DNA of 27,292 nucleotides from JBFWQM01 sp050249455 (GCA_050249455.1 JBFWQM010000047.1:1-27292), one strand, 5' to 3'; shown: positions 7,090 to 14,956, counted from the first letter of the stretch. Notes: a model not told the origin generated them from the sequence alone. Numbers and translations are program-made.

Positions 7090-8186
7090 GGCGGCAGCGC
7101 CACGGCGGCGCGCGCGGGGAACGACAGCCACGCCGGCGCCCCGACCGCCAGATCGCCGGCGCCGGCGGAAAGCTGCGCCACTTGCACCATGCGGCCCGAC
7201 GGCAGCGCCACCCGCAGGTGGCGCAGCGCGCCCTCGAAATCGACCGCCGCGACGGTGCCGGCGAGGACGTTGTCGGCGTCGGGCGGGGCGGCATGGACGG
7301 CGATCGCTTCCGGCCGCACCATCACGGCGATCCGCGCGCCGGGCGGCGGCGCGCCGCCGACCGCCAGCACCGTCCCGTCGTCGGCGCGCGCCCGGCCGTC
7401 GGCTTCGACCGTCGCGTCGAACAGGTTGGCATCGCCCAGGAAGGTGGCGACGGCGCGCGACACCGGCCGCTCGTAGACCGCGCGCGGCGGACCCTCCTGC
7501 GCGATGCGCCCGCCGGCCATCACGGCGAGCCGGTCGGAGGTCGCCATCGCCTCCTCCTGGTCGTGGGTGACCATGACGAAGGTGATGCCGAGCCGGCGCT
7601 GCAGGGCGACCAGCTCGTGCCGCGTGCGCGCCCGCAAGGCGCGGTCGAGCGCCGACAGCGGCTCGTCGAGCAGCACGAGCGCCGGCCGCTTCGCCAGCGC
7701 GCGGGCCAGCGCGACCCGCTGGCGCTGGCCGCCGGACAGCGCGTCGGGCCGCCGCCGCTCCAGCCCGCCGAGCTCCACCAGCGCCAGCGCCTCGGCCACG
7801 CGCGCGGCGACCTCGCCGCGCGGCAGGCCGTCGCGGCGCAACCCGAACGCGACGTTGTCGGCCACGGAAAGGTGCGGGAACAGCGCGTAGGACTGGAACA
7901 CCATGTTGAGCGGGCGCGCGTAGGGCGGCGCGTCGGTCACGTCGGCGCCGCCGATCGCGATGCGCCCCACGTCCGGCCGCTCGAACCCGGCGACCAGCCG
8001 CAGCAGGGTCGTCTTGCCCGACCCCGACGCGCCGAGGATCGAGAAGAACGTGCCCGGCATGATGTCGAGATCGACCCCGTCCACCGCGCGCACGCCGCCG
8101 AACGACTTGGACAGGCCGGCGATGCGCAGCGCCGGAGGCGGCGCGGCGGCGGCCCCCACCTCACCCGGCCTACCGATATCCACCAC
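7086..8186 (-). CDS. Polyamine-type ABC transporter ATPase (PotA/PotG-like)
   Basis: Cytoplasmic ATPase of 366 residues. Walker A GASGSGKTT is at 52-60, the Q-loop Gln at 98, the signature LSGGQRQR at 150-157, Walker B LVLLDEP at 170-176 and the switch His at 208 (VTHDQEEA). After about residue 240 a C-terminal TOBE-type regulatory domain follows, with MVRPEAIAV, as in PotA/FbpC-type ATPases. It drives import together with the two downstream permeases, coupled by a 4-base overlap. The start is uncertain: GTG 8186 or 8183 lies inside the palindromic repeat at 8169-8293 and has no ribosome-binding site, while GTG 8159 would begin just before the conserved ALRIAGLSKSFGG. The repeat may have invaded or replaced the original 5' end. 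Confidence 0.93.
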   Translation of the reverse strand: MVDIGRPGEVGAAAAPPPALRIAGLSKSFGGVRAVDGVDLDIMPGTFFSILGASGSGKTTLLRLVAGFERPDVGRIAIGGADVTDAPPYARPLNMVFQSYALFPHLSVADNVAFGLRRDGLPRGEVAARVAEALALVELGGLERRRPDALSGGQRQRVALARALAKRPALVLLDEPLSALDRALRARTRHELVALQRRLGITFVMVTHDQEEAMATSDRLAVMAGGRIAQEGPPRAVYERPVSRAVATFLGDANLFDATVEADGRARADDGTVLAVGGAPPPGARIAVMVRPEAIAVHAAPPDADNVLAGTVAAVDFEGALRHLRVALPSGRMVQVAQLSAGAGDLAVGAPAWLSFPARAAVALPP

Positions 8187-8293
8187 GACCGTCGGTAGGG
8201 GCGGGTTTCAAACCCGCCCGGTTTCCTGTTTTGCCTGTTCGATCGTCCGCGCTTGCACGGAGGTCGAGGGCGGGTTTGAAACCCGCCCCTACC
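8169..8293. repeat. Paired REP-like palindromes inside the pot-like operon
   Basis: Two 26-base copies, 8194-8219 and 8268-8293, are perfect reverse complements of each other and lie 48 bases apart. Each is also internally palindromic (GGGCGGGTTT/AAACCCGCCC). An outer 8-bp pair CCTACCGA (8169-8176) / TCGGTAGG (8192-8199) overlaps the first copy. The element fills most of the 158 bases between the binding-protein gene and the ATPase gene. In other bacteria such REP pairs stabilise the upstream mRNA segment or attenuate the downstream one; here that role is inferred. The repeat wording is of a type common in bacterial genomes. Confidence 0.88.
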
Positions 8294-8344
8294 GCGCGTT
8301 CGAATACACGGCAAGACATCAGGCCGGCATTCCGGCGGAGCGCG

Positions 8345-9442
8345 TCACCGCCCCGCCTTCAGCCGCGTCCAGGCACGGGTGCGGGCGCGCTCGAAGTCGC
8401 GCGGCGCCTCGGGGATGGCGTAGAGCGGGAAGCCGGGCGGCGGGTAGATCACCGGGTCGTCGCGCACCGCGGCCGGCAGCAGCGGCGTCGCCGCGGTCAC
8501 CGCGTTGGCATAGCCGATCCGGGCCGAGACGGCGGCGATGTTGGCCGGCGCCAGCAGGTGGTCGATGAACAGATGCGCGTTGCCGGGGTGCGGCGCGTCC
8601 TTGGGGATCGCCATGACGTCGATGTTGAATGCCGCGCCTTCCTTGGGCAACGCGACGCCGATCGCGTAGGCCGCATTCGCCTCGCGCGCGCGGCTGCGCG
8701 CCTGCACGAGGTCGCCGGCATAGCCGAGCGCGACGCAGACCGACCCGCCGGCGAGGTCGTTGATGTAGCTGGACGAGTGGATGTAGCGGTAGTGCGGCCG
8801 CACCTTGGCGACCACCGCAGCCGCGGCGTCGAGGGCGGCGGTCGAGGTATCGGTCGGGTCGCGGCCGAGCCAGGCGAGCGCCGCCGACAGCACCTCCTCC
8901 GCGGCGTCGAGCACGACGACGCCGCACGGCGCCAGCTTCCGCACCACCGCCGGCTCGAAGATCATGTCGAGGCTTCCGGTCGGCGCGTCGGGCAGCAGCG
9001 CGCGCACCTTGTCCACGTTCCAGCCGATGCCGGTGCCGGCCATCATGTAGGGCAGGCCGAACGCGTTCTGCGGGTCGGCGACCTTGAGCCGCGCCATCGC
9101 GTCGGGGTCGATGCCGGCGGCGTTGGGGATGCGGCTGCGGTCGAGCGGGCGGTAGAGGCCGGCCTTCATTTGCTTGGCAAAATAGGGCGTCGCCGACGGG
9201 AACACGACATCGTAGCCCGACCGGCCGGCGAGCAGCTTCGCCTCGAGGAGGTCGTTGGAGTCGTAGACGTCGTAGTTGATCCTGATGCCGGTCTTGTCCG
9301 TGAAGGCCTTCAGCGCCTCCTCGGTGACGTAGTCGTTCCAGTTGTAGACGTTGACGACCTTCTCCTCCTGCGCCCGCGCGGCGGCGAGTCCGGCCAGGAG
9401 GACGACGGCAGCGGCGGCGAGGCGCGACAGGAACGGGGGCAC
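8345..9442 (-). CDS. Polyamine-type periplasmic binding protein (PotD/PotF-like)
   Basis: Exported solute receptor, 365 residues. A Sec signal peptide of about 24 residues (FLSRLAAAAVVLLAGLAAARA, cut before QEE) precedes VVNVYNWNDYVTEEALKAF, the classical start of mature PotD/PotF proteins. Later motifs are YDVVFPSATPYFAKQM, NAFGLPYMMAGTGIGWN and YINDLAGGSVCVALGYAGD, all in the PotF-like pattern. It captures the substrate in the periplasm for the downstream ATPase and permeases. GTG 9442 is preferred since GGAG lies 6 bases upstream; GTG 9454 is in frame. It is the first gene of the operon, behind a plausible sigma-70 type promoter, and is separated from the ATPase gene by the paired REP-like palindromes. 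Confidence 0.93.
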   Translation of the reverse strand: MPPFLSRLAAAAVVLLAGLAAARAQEEKVVNVYNWNDYVTEEALKAFTDKTGIRINYDVYDSNDLLEAKLLAGRSGYDVVFPSATPYFAKQMKAGLYRPLDRSRIPNAAGIDPDAMARLKVADPQNAFGLPYMMAGTGIGWNVDKVRALLPDAPTGSLDMIFEPAVVRKLAPCGVVVLDAAEEVLSAALAWLGRDPTDTSTAALDAAAAVVAKVRPHYRYIHSSSYINDLAGGSVCVALGYAGDLVQARSRAREANAAYAIGVALPKEGAAFNIDVMAIPKDAPHPGNAHLFIDHLLAPANIAAVSARIGYANAVTAATPLLPAAVRDDPVIYPPPGFPLYAIPEAPRDFERARTRAWTRLKAGR

Positions 9443-9474
9443 GGCGCACTCCACGTCATCTGCGGGACGGCGGC

Positions 9475-9503
9475 AGTGTCGGGAGGCGCGATTCCCCTGT
9501 CAA
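9475..9503 (-). promoter_or_regulatory. Candidate promoter of the pot-like operon
   Basis: On the minus strand a perfect TTGACA (9503-9498) is followed after 17 bases by GACACT (9480-9475), which keeps A2 and T6 of the -10 consensus. Transcription would begin near 9468, leaving a leader of about 25 bases before the GTG at 9442. The -35 is strong and the -10 weak. Confidence 0.45.
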
Positions 9504-9546
9504 CGGTCGCGCGGCGGCGCGAAGTCGTCTGCGTCGCCGCCGCTTG

Positions 9547-9576
9547 TTGCAGGCCGGCGCCGAGTTCCCGTACCGT
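9547..9576 (+). promoter_or_regulatory. Weak candidate promoter of the DUF808 gene
   Basis: TTGCAG (9547-9552), an 18-base spacer, and TACCGT (9571-9576), about 27 bases before the ATG at 9603. Both hexamers match the consensus only partly. Confidence 0.3.
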
Positions 9577-9602
9577 TCGCGGCTTCGCACCCGGAGAACG
9601 CC

Positions 9603-10601
9603 ATGAGCGTCGGCCTGATCGCCCTCCTCGACGACGTCGCCGCGCTGGCCAAGGTCGCCGCCGCCTCTCTCGACGACGTCGCCGGGCAGGCGGCGAAGGC
9701 CGGGTCGAAGGCGGCCGGCGTGGTCATCGACGACGCCGCGGTGACGCCGCGCTACGTCACCGGCTTCTCCGCGTCGCGCGAATTGCCGATCGTCGCGAAG
9801 ATCGCGCGCGGCTCGCTCCGGAACAAGTTCCTGTTCCTGCTGCCGGCCGCGCTGGTGCTCAGCCTCGTGGCGCCGCAGGCGATCGTCCCGCTGCTCATGC
9901 TGGGCGGGCTTTACCTCTGCTACGAGGGGACGGAGAAGCTGTTCGAACTCGTCCTGCCACATGCCGCCCACGCCCACGAGGCGGGGATTGAGCCGATCGC
10001 GCTCGACGCGAGATCGCTCGAGGACCAGAAGGTCGCAAGCGCGATCCGGACCGACTTCATCCTGTCGGCCGAGATCATGACCATCACCTTGGGCTCGGTC
10101 CCCGATGCCGGCCTGCCGACCCAGGCGCTGGTGCTGGCCGTGGTCGGCCTCGGCATCACGATCGCGGTCTACGGCGTGGTCGCCCTGATCGTGAAGGCGG
10201 ACGACGCGGGCCTGCGGCTCGCCGGCGTGGCGGCGAACGGGCCGCACGGCGCCGTCCTGCGCGCGACCGGCCGCGGGCTGGTCCAGGGCATGCCGTATTT
10301 CCTGAAGGCGCTCGGAATGATTGGGACCGCGGCCATGGTGTGGGTCGGCGGCGGCATCATGCTGCACGGCTTCGAGTCGTACGGCTACGGCTGGCTGAGC
10401 CACCTGCTGCACGACGGCGGCGGCGCGGCGGCGCGCGCCGTACCCGCGGTGGGCGGAATTGCATCCTGGCTGGTCCAGGCGGCCGGCGCCGGGCTGTTCG
10501 GGGTCGCGGTCGGATCAATCGTCATCCCCGTCATGAGCCGCGTCGTCTCCCCGGCCTGGCACCGGGTCAAGCTGGCCCTGCGCCGCGTGTGGCCGTCCTG
10601 A
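9603..10601 (+). CDS. DUF808 family inner-membrane protein (YedI-like)
   Basis: A 332-residue membrane protein. The N-terminus SVGLIALLDDVAALAKVAAA followed by SLDDVAGQAAKAGSKAAGVV and DDAAVTPRYV is diagnostic of DUF808/YedI. Next come PIVAKIARGSLRNKFLFLLP and LGGLYLCYEGTEKL, then DQKVASAIRTDFILSAEIM, all family-conserved. About six to eight membrane segments are visible. The biochemical role of the family is not established; it is a common stand-alone gene. ATG 9603 has GGAGA 6 bases upstream, which settles the start; frame upstream to 9351 is spurious. It diverges from the polyamine-type operon, and a hairpin separates it from the convergent DUF4394 gene. Confidence 0.92.
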   Translation: MSVGLIALLDDVAALAKVAAASLDDVAGQAAKAGSKAAGVVIDDAAVTPRYVTGFSASRELPIVAKIARGSLRNKFLFLLPAALVLSLVAPQAIVPLLMLGGLYLCYEGTEKLFELVLPHAAHAHEAGIEPIALDARSLEDQKVASAIRTDFILSAEIMTITLGSVPDAGLPTQALVLAVVGLGITIAVYGVVALIVKADDAGLRLAGVAANGPHGAVLRATGRGLVQGMPYFLKALGMIGTAAMVWVGGGIMLHGFESYGYGWLSHLLHDGGGAAARAVPAVGGIASWLVQAAGAGLFGVAVGSIVIPVMSRVVSPAWHRVKLALRRVWPS

Positions 10602-10624
10602 CCGCAAATGGGGGTACGGCGTCC

Positions 10625-10650
10625 GGCGGCGGCCCCCCAAGGCCGCCGCC
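10625..10650. terminator. Bidirectional hairpin between convergent genes
   Basis: A perfect 10-bp stem GGCGGCGGCC (10625-10634) / GGCCGCCGCC (10641-10650), 6-base loop, lies in the 61 bases between the ends of the DUF808 and DUF4394 genes. It has no clear T tract on either side, so it may work weakly or with Rho. Confidence 0.55.
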
Positions 10651-10662
10651 GCCTGCCGCGCC

Positions 10663-11457
10663 TTACATCGCCGGCAGCGCCGCGATGTCCATGACGTTGC
10701 CGCCGCCGCCCTCGATGCGGCCCACCGCGGTCGCCTTGCCGGTGGCGAGGTCGACCTTGTGCAGGGTCCAGCCGGCGACCAGCCAGCCGGTGTTGCCGCC
10801 CATGCCGTCGGAGGCGATGTCGAAGGCGAGCGGGCCGGAGAGCGCGACGCCGAGCTTGCCGACCGCGTTGAGCACGCCGTCGTTGGGCGGCGCCTGCTTG
10901 ATCAGCCCGCCGATGGTGGCGTCGAGGTCGTAGAGCGCGGTCTCCTTGGTGCCCTTGTACGAGTTGGTGTAGGCGCCGGCGACGATGTTGGCCTTCTCGC
11001 CCTTGTGCATGTCGCCGTCGGCGAACTTGAGCATGCCGTCGGTCGTCACCGCGCCGTCGTCGACGTTGGCGCGCAGGTTGGTGCCGTCGCTGCCCATTAC
11101 CCGCAGCCGGTCGGCCACCGGGTTGAAATCGACCGTGGCCGCGACCTCGGCCGGCAGCATGGTCTTGAGCTTCACCTTTGGCGTCGCCTTGCCGGTGGCG
11201 GGATCGAGCGTGACCACCCAGCCGTCGGCGGTGAGGCCGTAGACCATGCCGTCGGCCGGGCGCACGTCGATGCCGACCAGGCCCGGCACGCCGCCGATCG
11301 TCACGCTGCGCGTCACCTTGCGGGTGTCGGTGTCGATGGTGACCAGCCCCTTGCCATCGACCAGGCCGACCAGCGTCCCGGCATGGGCCGGCGCCGCGAT
11401 CCCGGCCGCCGCGGCCAGCATTGCGCCCAGGAGAATGCGTTTGTCGGTGGAAGCCAT
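10663..11457 (-). CDS. Exported DUF4394 domain protein
   Basis: A 264-residue protein with a signal peptide (ILLGAMLAAAAGIAAPAHA, cleavage after AHA at about residue 26) followed by a single DUF4394 domain. This is a beta-propeller-like repeat domain with GTLVGLVDGKGLVTIDTDT, VGIDVRPADGMVYGLTADG, VDFNPVADRLRVMGSDGTNL and a final ending GGNVMDIAAL. The function of the family is not known; proteins are secreted or surface-linked. ATG 11457 has AGAGGGA about 10 bases upstream. It is transcribed divergently from the ECF sigma gene with 177 bases between the two, an arrangement that suggests it is a target of that sigma factor. That link is inference. Confidence 0.9.
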   Translation of the reverse strand: MASTDKRILLGAMLAAAAGIAAPAHAGTLVGLVDGKGLVTIDTDTRKVTRSVTIGGVPGLVGIDVRPADGMVYGLTADGWVVTLDPATGKATPKVKLKTMLPAEVAATVDFNPVADRLRVMGSDGTNLRANVDDGAVTTDGMLKFADGDMHKGEKANIVAGAYTNSYKGTKETALYDLDATIGGLIKQAPPNDGVLNAVGKLGVALSGPLAFDIASDGMGGNTGWLVAGWTLHKVDLATGKATAVGRIEGGGGNVMDIAALPAM

Positions 11458-11634
11458 GCGGTTGTTCCCTCTTGTGCGAGAAACGAGCGACACGCCGATC
11501 GCGTGTGCCGGGACTACACGCGGCGGCGCCCCGCCGGATGCGCGGTCACGTTTTTCTGAATGCACCCGCGGCCGTGCATCCGTTCGGCCGCGTCCGGTGT
11601 AACCTCCGATCGGGCCTGGCACGGGAGGGGAGCG
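11458..11634. promoter_or_regulatory. Divergent control region between DUF4394 and ECF sigma genes
   Basis: These 177 bases hold the start signals of both genes. The clearest structure is an inverted repeat ATGCAC (11560-11565) / GTGCAT (11574-11579) with 8 bases between, in a slightly AT-richer segment. It could be an operator, or two oppositely facing copies of one half of an ECF-type promoter. No standard -35/-10 pair was found, which would fit ECF-dependent transcription. GGAGGGG before 11635 is the ribosome-binding site of the sigma gene. Confidence 0.4.
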
Positions 11635-12192
11635 GTGGATTCGATTCGGCAGCCGACGGCCGGCGACGATGCCGGCGCGCTGCGGGCGGTGGCCGCGGGC
11701 GACCGCGCCGCCCTGCACGCGCTCTACGACCGCGAGGCCCCGCGGATGATCGGCATCGCGCTGCGCATCGTGCGGCGGCGCGAGCTCGCCGAGGAAGCGG
11801 TGCAGGAAGCCTTCATCCGGATCTGGAACCGCGCCGGCGACTACGACCCCGCGCTCGGCTCGCCGCGGGCGTGGATGTACACCATCGTCCGCCGGCTGGC
11901 GCTCAACATGGTGCGCGACGGCCGCCGCGAGGACCTGGTCGACGACGAGGCGCTCGCCGCGCTCGCCGAGGCCGGCGCGCCGCACGAGGAGGCGCTGGCC
12001 CGCCTCGCCGATGGCAGCGCGCTGCGCCGCTGCCTGGAGCGGCTGGAGGCCAGGCGGCGCGACAGCCTGATGCTGGCCTATGTCGGCGGGCTGTCGCACG
12101 GCGAGATCGCCGGCCGGCTGGGCATCCCGCTGGGCACCGTGAAGGCGTGGATCCGGCGCAGCCTGCTCGCGCTGCGGGAGTGCCTGGCATGA
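11635..12192 (+). CDS. RNA polymerase ECF-type sigma factor (SigK-like)
   Basis: A 185-residue extracytoplasmic-function sigma factor. Sigma-70 region 2 covers about residues 25-98: LYDREAPRMIGIALRIVRR, AEEAVQEAFIRIWNRAGDYD and RAWMYTIVRRLALNMVRDGR. Region 4 covers about 125-182: LEARRRDSLMLAYVGGLSHG, then EIAGRLGIPLGTVKAWIRRS, the DNA-binding helix-turn-helix. It has the pattern of SigK-type sigmas held by RskA-type membrane anti-sigma factors. GTG 11635 has a strong GGAGGGG 5-6 bases upstream; frame upstream is spurious. The stop overlaps the start of the anti-sigma gene (ATGA), coupling the two. Likely autoregulated. Confidence 0.95.
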   Translation: MDSIRQPTAGDDAGALRAVAAGDRAALHALYDREAPRMIGIALRIVRRRELAEEAVQEAFIRIWNRAGDYDPALGSPRAWMYTIVRRLALNMVRDGRREDLVDDEALAALAEAGAPHEEALARLADGSALRRCLERLEARRRDSLMLAYVGGLSHGEIAGRLGIPLGTVKAWIRRSLLALRECLA

Positions 12193-12911
12193 GCGCCCCG
12201 GAGGACCATCGCGACAACGAGGCGCTGGCCGGCGAGTATGTGCTAGGCCTCCTTTCCGTTGACGAAACCGCCGCGTTCGAACGCCGTCTCGCCGGCGAGG
12301 GCGCACTGCGCGCCGCGGTGGCCGGCTGGCGCGAACGGCTGCGCGAGCTGGACGACACCGCGCCTGCGGTCGCTCCGGACCCCGCGCTGTGGCGTCGGAT
12401 CGAAGCCGCCCTCGCCGCGCCCGCCGCCGCGCCGGCGCCGCCCGCGCGTCCGTCGCCGGTGCAGCGGCTGTGGGACAGCCTCGGCTTCTGGCGCGCCGCC
12501 GGCATCGCGGCGGCGTGCGCCAGCGTGGCGCTGGCGGTCGCCGCCGGCGTGCTGGCCGGGCGGCTGCAGCCGGCGCCGGTCGCCATCGCGGTCCTGCAGG
12601 GCGACGACGCCTCGGCCGGCGCGATCGTGGAAGCGTTCGCCGACGGGAGCATCCGCCTGGTGCCGCTGAAGGACATCCCGGTCCCGGCCGGCCGCGCGCT
12701 GCAGGTGTGGACCCTGTGGGACCGCGAGCGCGGGCCGGTGCCGCTCGGGCTCCTGCCGGCGGCGCGCCAGGCGCAGTTCGGCCGCGACGGCCTGCCGGCG
12801 CCGCGCCCGGCGCAGCTCTACGAGATCACCCTGGAACCGGCGGCGGGCTCGCCGACCGGCCGGCCGACCGGACCCGTGCTCTACAAGGGCAACGCCACCG
12901 TCCTGCACTGA
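12189..12911 (+). CDS. Membrane anti-sigma factor (RskA/anti-sigma-K type)
   Basis: A 240-residue single-pass protein. The cytoplasmic N-terminal domain (about 10-72: EALAGEYVLGLLSVDETAAF, then the amphipathic RAAVAGWRERLRELDD) is the sigma-binding region of RskA-type proteins. It lacks the HxxxCxxC motif of zinc anti-sigma factors. An Ala/Pro-rich linker follows, then a membrane segment at about 103-124 (AAGIAAACASVALAVAAGVL). The periplasmic RskA domain contains ALQVWTLWDRERGPVPLGLL and YEITLEPAAGSPTGRPTGPV. It presumably holds the upstream sigma factor inactive until the periplasmic domain is cut. ATG 12189 overlaps the sigma stop. Confidence 0.93.
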   Translation: MSAPEDHRDNEALAGEYVLGLLSVDETAAFERRLAGEGALRAAVAGWRERLRELDDTAPAVAPDPALWRRIEAALAAPAAAPAPPARPSPVQRLWDSLGFWRAAGIAAACASVALAVAAGVLAGRLQPAPVAIAVLQGDDASAGAIVEAFADGSIRLVPLKDIPVPAGRALQVWTLWDRERGPVPLGLLPAARQAQFGRDGLPAPRPAQLYEITLEPAAGSPTGRPTGPVLYKGNATVLH

Positions 12912-12935
12912 GGTCGACTCGCCCTGGAATCCGCT

Positions 12936-14192
12936 ATGATCGCGGGCGCGCCGGGCGGGGCGCAGCGGGACGGGACGACGGGCATGAAGGGCGACGAAAC
13001 CGGGGCAGCGAATGCGCCGCCGCGCGCGGGCGGTGCGGCAAAACCGGGTCGCGACCTGCGGCTCGACTTCTTCCGCGGCGTGGCGCTGATCTTCATCTTC
13101 CTGAACCACATCCCGCAGAACGTCGCGGCGTGGGTGTCGAACCGCAACTACGGCTTTTCCGACGCGACCGAGATCTTCGTCTTCGTGTCGGGCTACTCGG
13201 CGGTGCTGGCCTACGGCGCGATCCTGAACCGCCAGGGCGCCACGATGGCCACCTTGCGCATCCTGCGCCGCACCTGGCAGGTCTACACCGCGCACATCCT
13301 GCTGTTCGTCGTCTTCGTCGCGCAGATCGCCTGGATCGCCGAGCGCTACAACAACCCGCTGTTCACCGACGAGATGCGCATCTCGCCGTTCCTCGACGAG
13401 CCGCACGTCGTCCTGATCCAGGTGCTGCTGCTGCGCTCCAAGCCGACCAACATGGACGTGCTGCCGCTCTACGTCATCCTGCTGCTGTTCTTCCCGCTCG
13501 TCCTGGTGGCGCTGCGCCGGGCGCGCACGGCGACCCTGCTGGCCTCGTTCGCGCTTTACGTCGCCGCGCTCGCGCTGCGGCTGAACCTGGGCGCCTATCC
13601 GTCGGGCGAGTGGTTCTTCAACCCGCTGGCATGGCAGTTCCTGTTCATCTTCGGCGCCTGGTGCGGCAGCTTTCACGGCCAGGCCGGGCCGTGGCGCGCG
13701 ATACCATCGCGTCTCGCGCTCGCCGCGGCGATCGCCTATCTCGTGTTCAGCCTCTGGGTGGTCTGCACGTGGAACTTTCCGCAGGCGTTCGCCGCGGTGC
13801 CGCATTGGCTGGCGGTGGCGATCTATCCGATCAACAAGACCTACCTGGACCCGCTGCGGCTGCTCCATTTCGTCGCGGTCGCCTACGTGACCGTGATGCT
13901 GGTGCGCCCGGACGCCGCGTTCCTGCGCGCGCGGCCGGTGCAGCCGGTGCTGCGCTGCGGCCAGCATTCGCTGGAGATCTTCTGCCTGGGCATCTTCCTG
14001 TCGTTCCTCGGCCACTTCGTCCTGGTCGAGGTCGACGGCTCCGCGCTCTCCGACATCGCGGTCAGCGCCGCGGGCGTCGCGATCATGATCGCGGTCGCCT
14101 ATGCCCTGACCTGGTACGACCGTGCCGAACGCCGGCCCCCGACCCCCGCCCCGACGCTCGGCCGCCCGACAACGACGGACGCCCGGACATGA
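12936..14192 (+). CDS. opgC: OpgC-family membrane acyltransferase
   Basis: A 418-residue integral membrane protein with about ten membrane segments. LRLDFFRGVALIFIFLNHIP contains the conserved His region of the acyltransferase-3-like OpgC family, followed by FSDATEIFVFVSGYSAVLAY, the family hallmark; later RILRRTWQVYTAHIL and GEWFFNPLAWQFLFIFGAW. Known OpgC proteins transfer succinyl groups to periplasmic osmoregulated glucans; the acceptor here is unknown. No glucan backbone synthase (opgGH) lies in the window. Start ATG 12936 or ATG 12984; neither has a strong ribosome-binding site, and the first 30 residues are unconserved. Its stop overlaps the next gene (ATGA), so an SGNH-family protein is made with it. 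The symbol is given by family, not by proven function. Confidence 0.87.
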   Translation: MIAGAPGGAQRDGTTGMKGDETGAANAPPRAGGAAKPGRDLRLDFFRGVALIFIFLNHIPQNVAAWVSNRNYGFSDATEIFVFVSGYSAVLAYGAILNRQGATMATLRILRRTWQVYTAHILLFVVFVAQIAWIAERYNNPLFTDEMRISPFLDEPHVVLIQVLLLRSKPTNMDVLPLYVILLLFFPLVLVALRRARTATLLASFALYVAALALRLNLGAYPSGEWFFNPLAWQFLFIFGAWCGSFHGQAGPWRAIPSRLALAAAIAYLVFSLWVVCTWNFPQAFAAVPHWLAVAIYPINKTYLDPLRLLHFVAVAYVTVMLVRPDAAFLRARPVQPVLRCGQHSLEIFCLGIFLSFLGHFVLVEVDGSALSDIAVSAAGVAIMIAVAYALTWYDRAERRPPTPAPTLGRPTTTDART

Positions 14193-14950
14193 CAAGAAGA
14201 ACAACGACCACGACGCTGCTGACGCTCGCCCTGGCGCTGGGCGCCCATGCGGTGCGGGCCGACACGCTGCCGCCGACCTGCACGGTGCCCGACGAGATGG
14301 TCGCGACCGACCGCGCGCTGCCGCGGATGGCGGCCGCCCTGTCGCGGCCCGGGCCGGTGACGGTCCTGTTCGAAGGCACCTCGTCCACCGCCGGCGGCGG
14401 CGCCAGCAGCCCCGACAAGGCGTTCCCCGCGCGGTTCGGCCAGGAGCTCGCCAGGCACTTCCCGAACGTCGAGATCGTCGTGCGGGCGCATCGCGGACGC
14501 ACCGCCGAGGACATGGTCGCGGACATCAAGACCGAGGTCGCGGCGCGGACCCCGGCGCTGGTCGTATGGCAGACCGGCACCACCGACGCGGTGCGCAACG
14601 TCGAGCTCGACTCGTTCGGCGATGCGCTGGAGCACGGCATCTCCTACCTGCACGCGCGCGATGCCGACGTGGTCCTGGTCGACCCGCAATACAGCCCGCG
14701 CATGGGCGCGCTGGTCGACGTCGGCCCGTATCAGGACTTCATGGAGCAGATCGCCGAGCGGGCGGAGGTCATCCTGTTCCACCGCTTCGACATCATGCAG
14801 CATTGGATCGACAGCGGTCAGCTCAGCTTCGACAACCGCGCACGGGCCGCCCAGCTCAAGGCCGCCGAGCAGGTCCACGACTGCATCGGCCGCCTGCTGG
14901 CGCGGCTGGTGGCCGGCGCCATCGATGCGGCGCGGGCGAAGAAGCCGTAG
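14189..14950 (+). CDS. Secreted SGNH-fold protein with degraded catalytic site
   Basis: A 253-residue exported protein with a signal peptide ending near HAVRA (residues 19-24). It is a clear paralogue of the convergent neighbour at 14957: shared are CxVPDxxxxxDxxLPR, GxSSTAGxGAS, QxGTxxA, YxPR, IMQHW and two cysteines (31 and 232). Block I keeps Ser65 (GTS) and block II keeps Gly103. However, the block III Asn is Thr132 (GTTD instead of GTNA). The block V Asp and His align without gaps to Ala221 and Lys224. It therefore lacks three of the residues needed for SGNH hydrolysis and is probably not a standard esterase. Translational coupling to OpgC suggests a partner role in acyl transfer or glycan binding. 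Confidence 0.85.
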   Translation: MTRRTTTTTLLTLALALGAHAVRADTLPPTCTVPDEMVATDRALPRMAAALSRPGPVTVLFEGTSSTAGGGASSPDKAFPARFGQELARHFPNVEIVVRAHRGRTAEDMVADIKTEVAARTPALVVWQTGTTDAVRNVELDSFGDALEHGISYLHARDADVVLVDPQYSPRMGALVDVGPYQDFMEQIAERAEVILFHRFDIMQHWIDSGQLSFDNRARAAQLKAAEQVHDCIGRLLARLVAGAIDAARAKKP

Positions 14951-14956
14951 CCGGAC

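Noticed and set aside
8194..8293. Possible CRISPR or attachment site because of the 26-base repeated sequence
   Set aside because: Only two copies, inverted and each palindromic, with no spacers, cas genes, integrase or tRNA nearby; a REP-type pair explains it.
12243..14204. A 653-codon open frame on the minus strand across the anti-sigma and OpgC genes
   Set aside because: It is antisense to two genes with clear family motifs and has arginine/glutamine-rich text without domains, as expected from high-GC codon use on the opposite strand.
14189..14950. Pseudogene status for the degraded SGNH protein
   Set aside because: The frame is full length, keeps the signal peptide, cysteines and most core motifs, and is coupled to opgC; only catalytic residues changed, which fits a pseudoenzyme better than decay.
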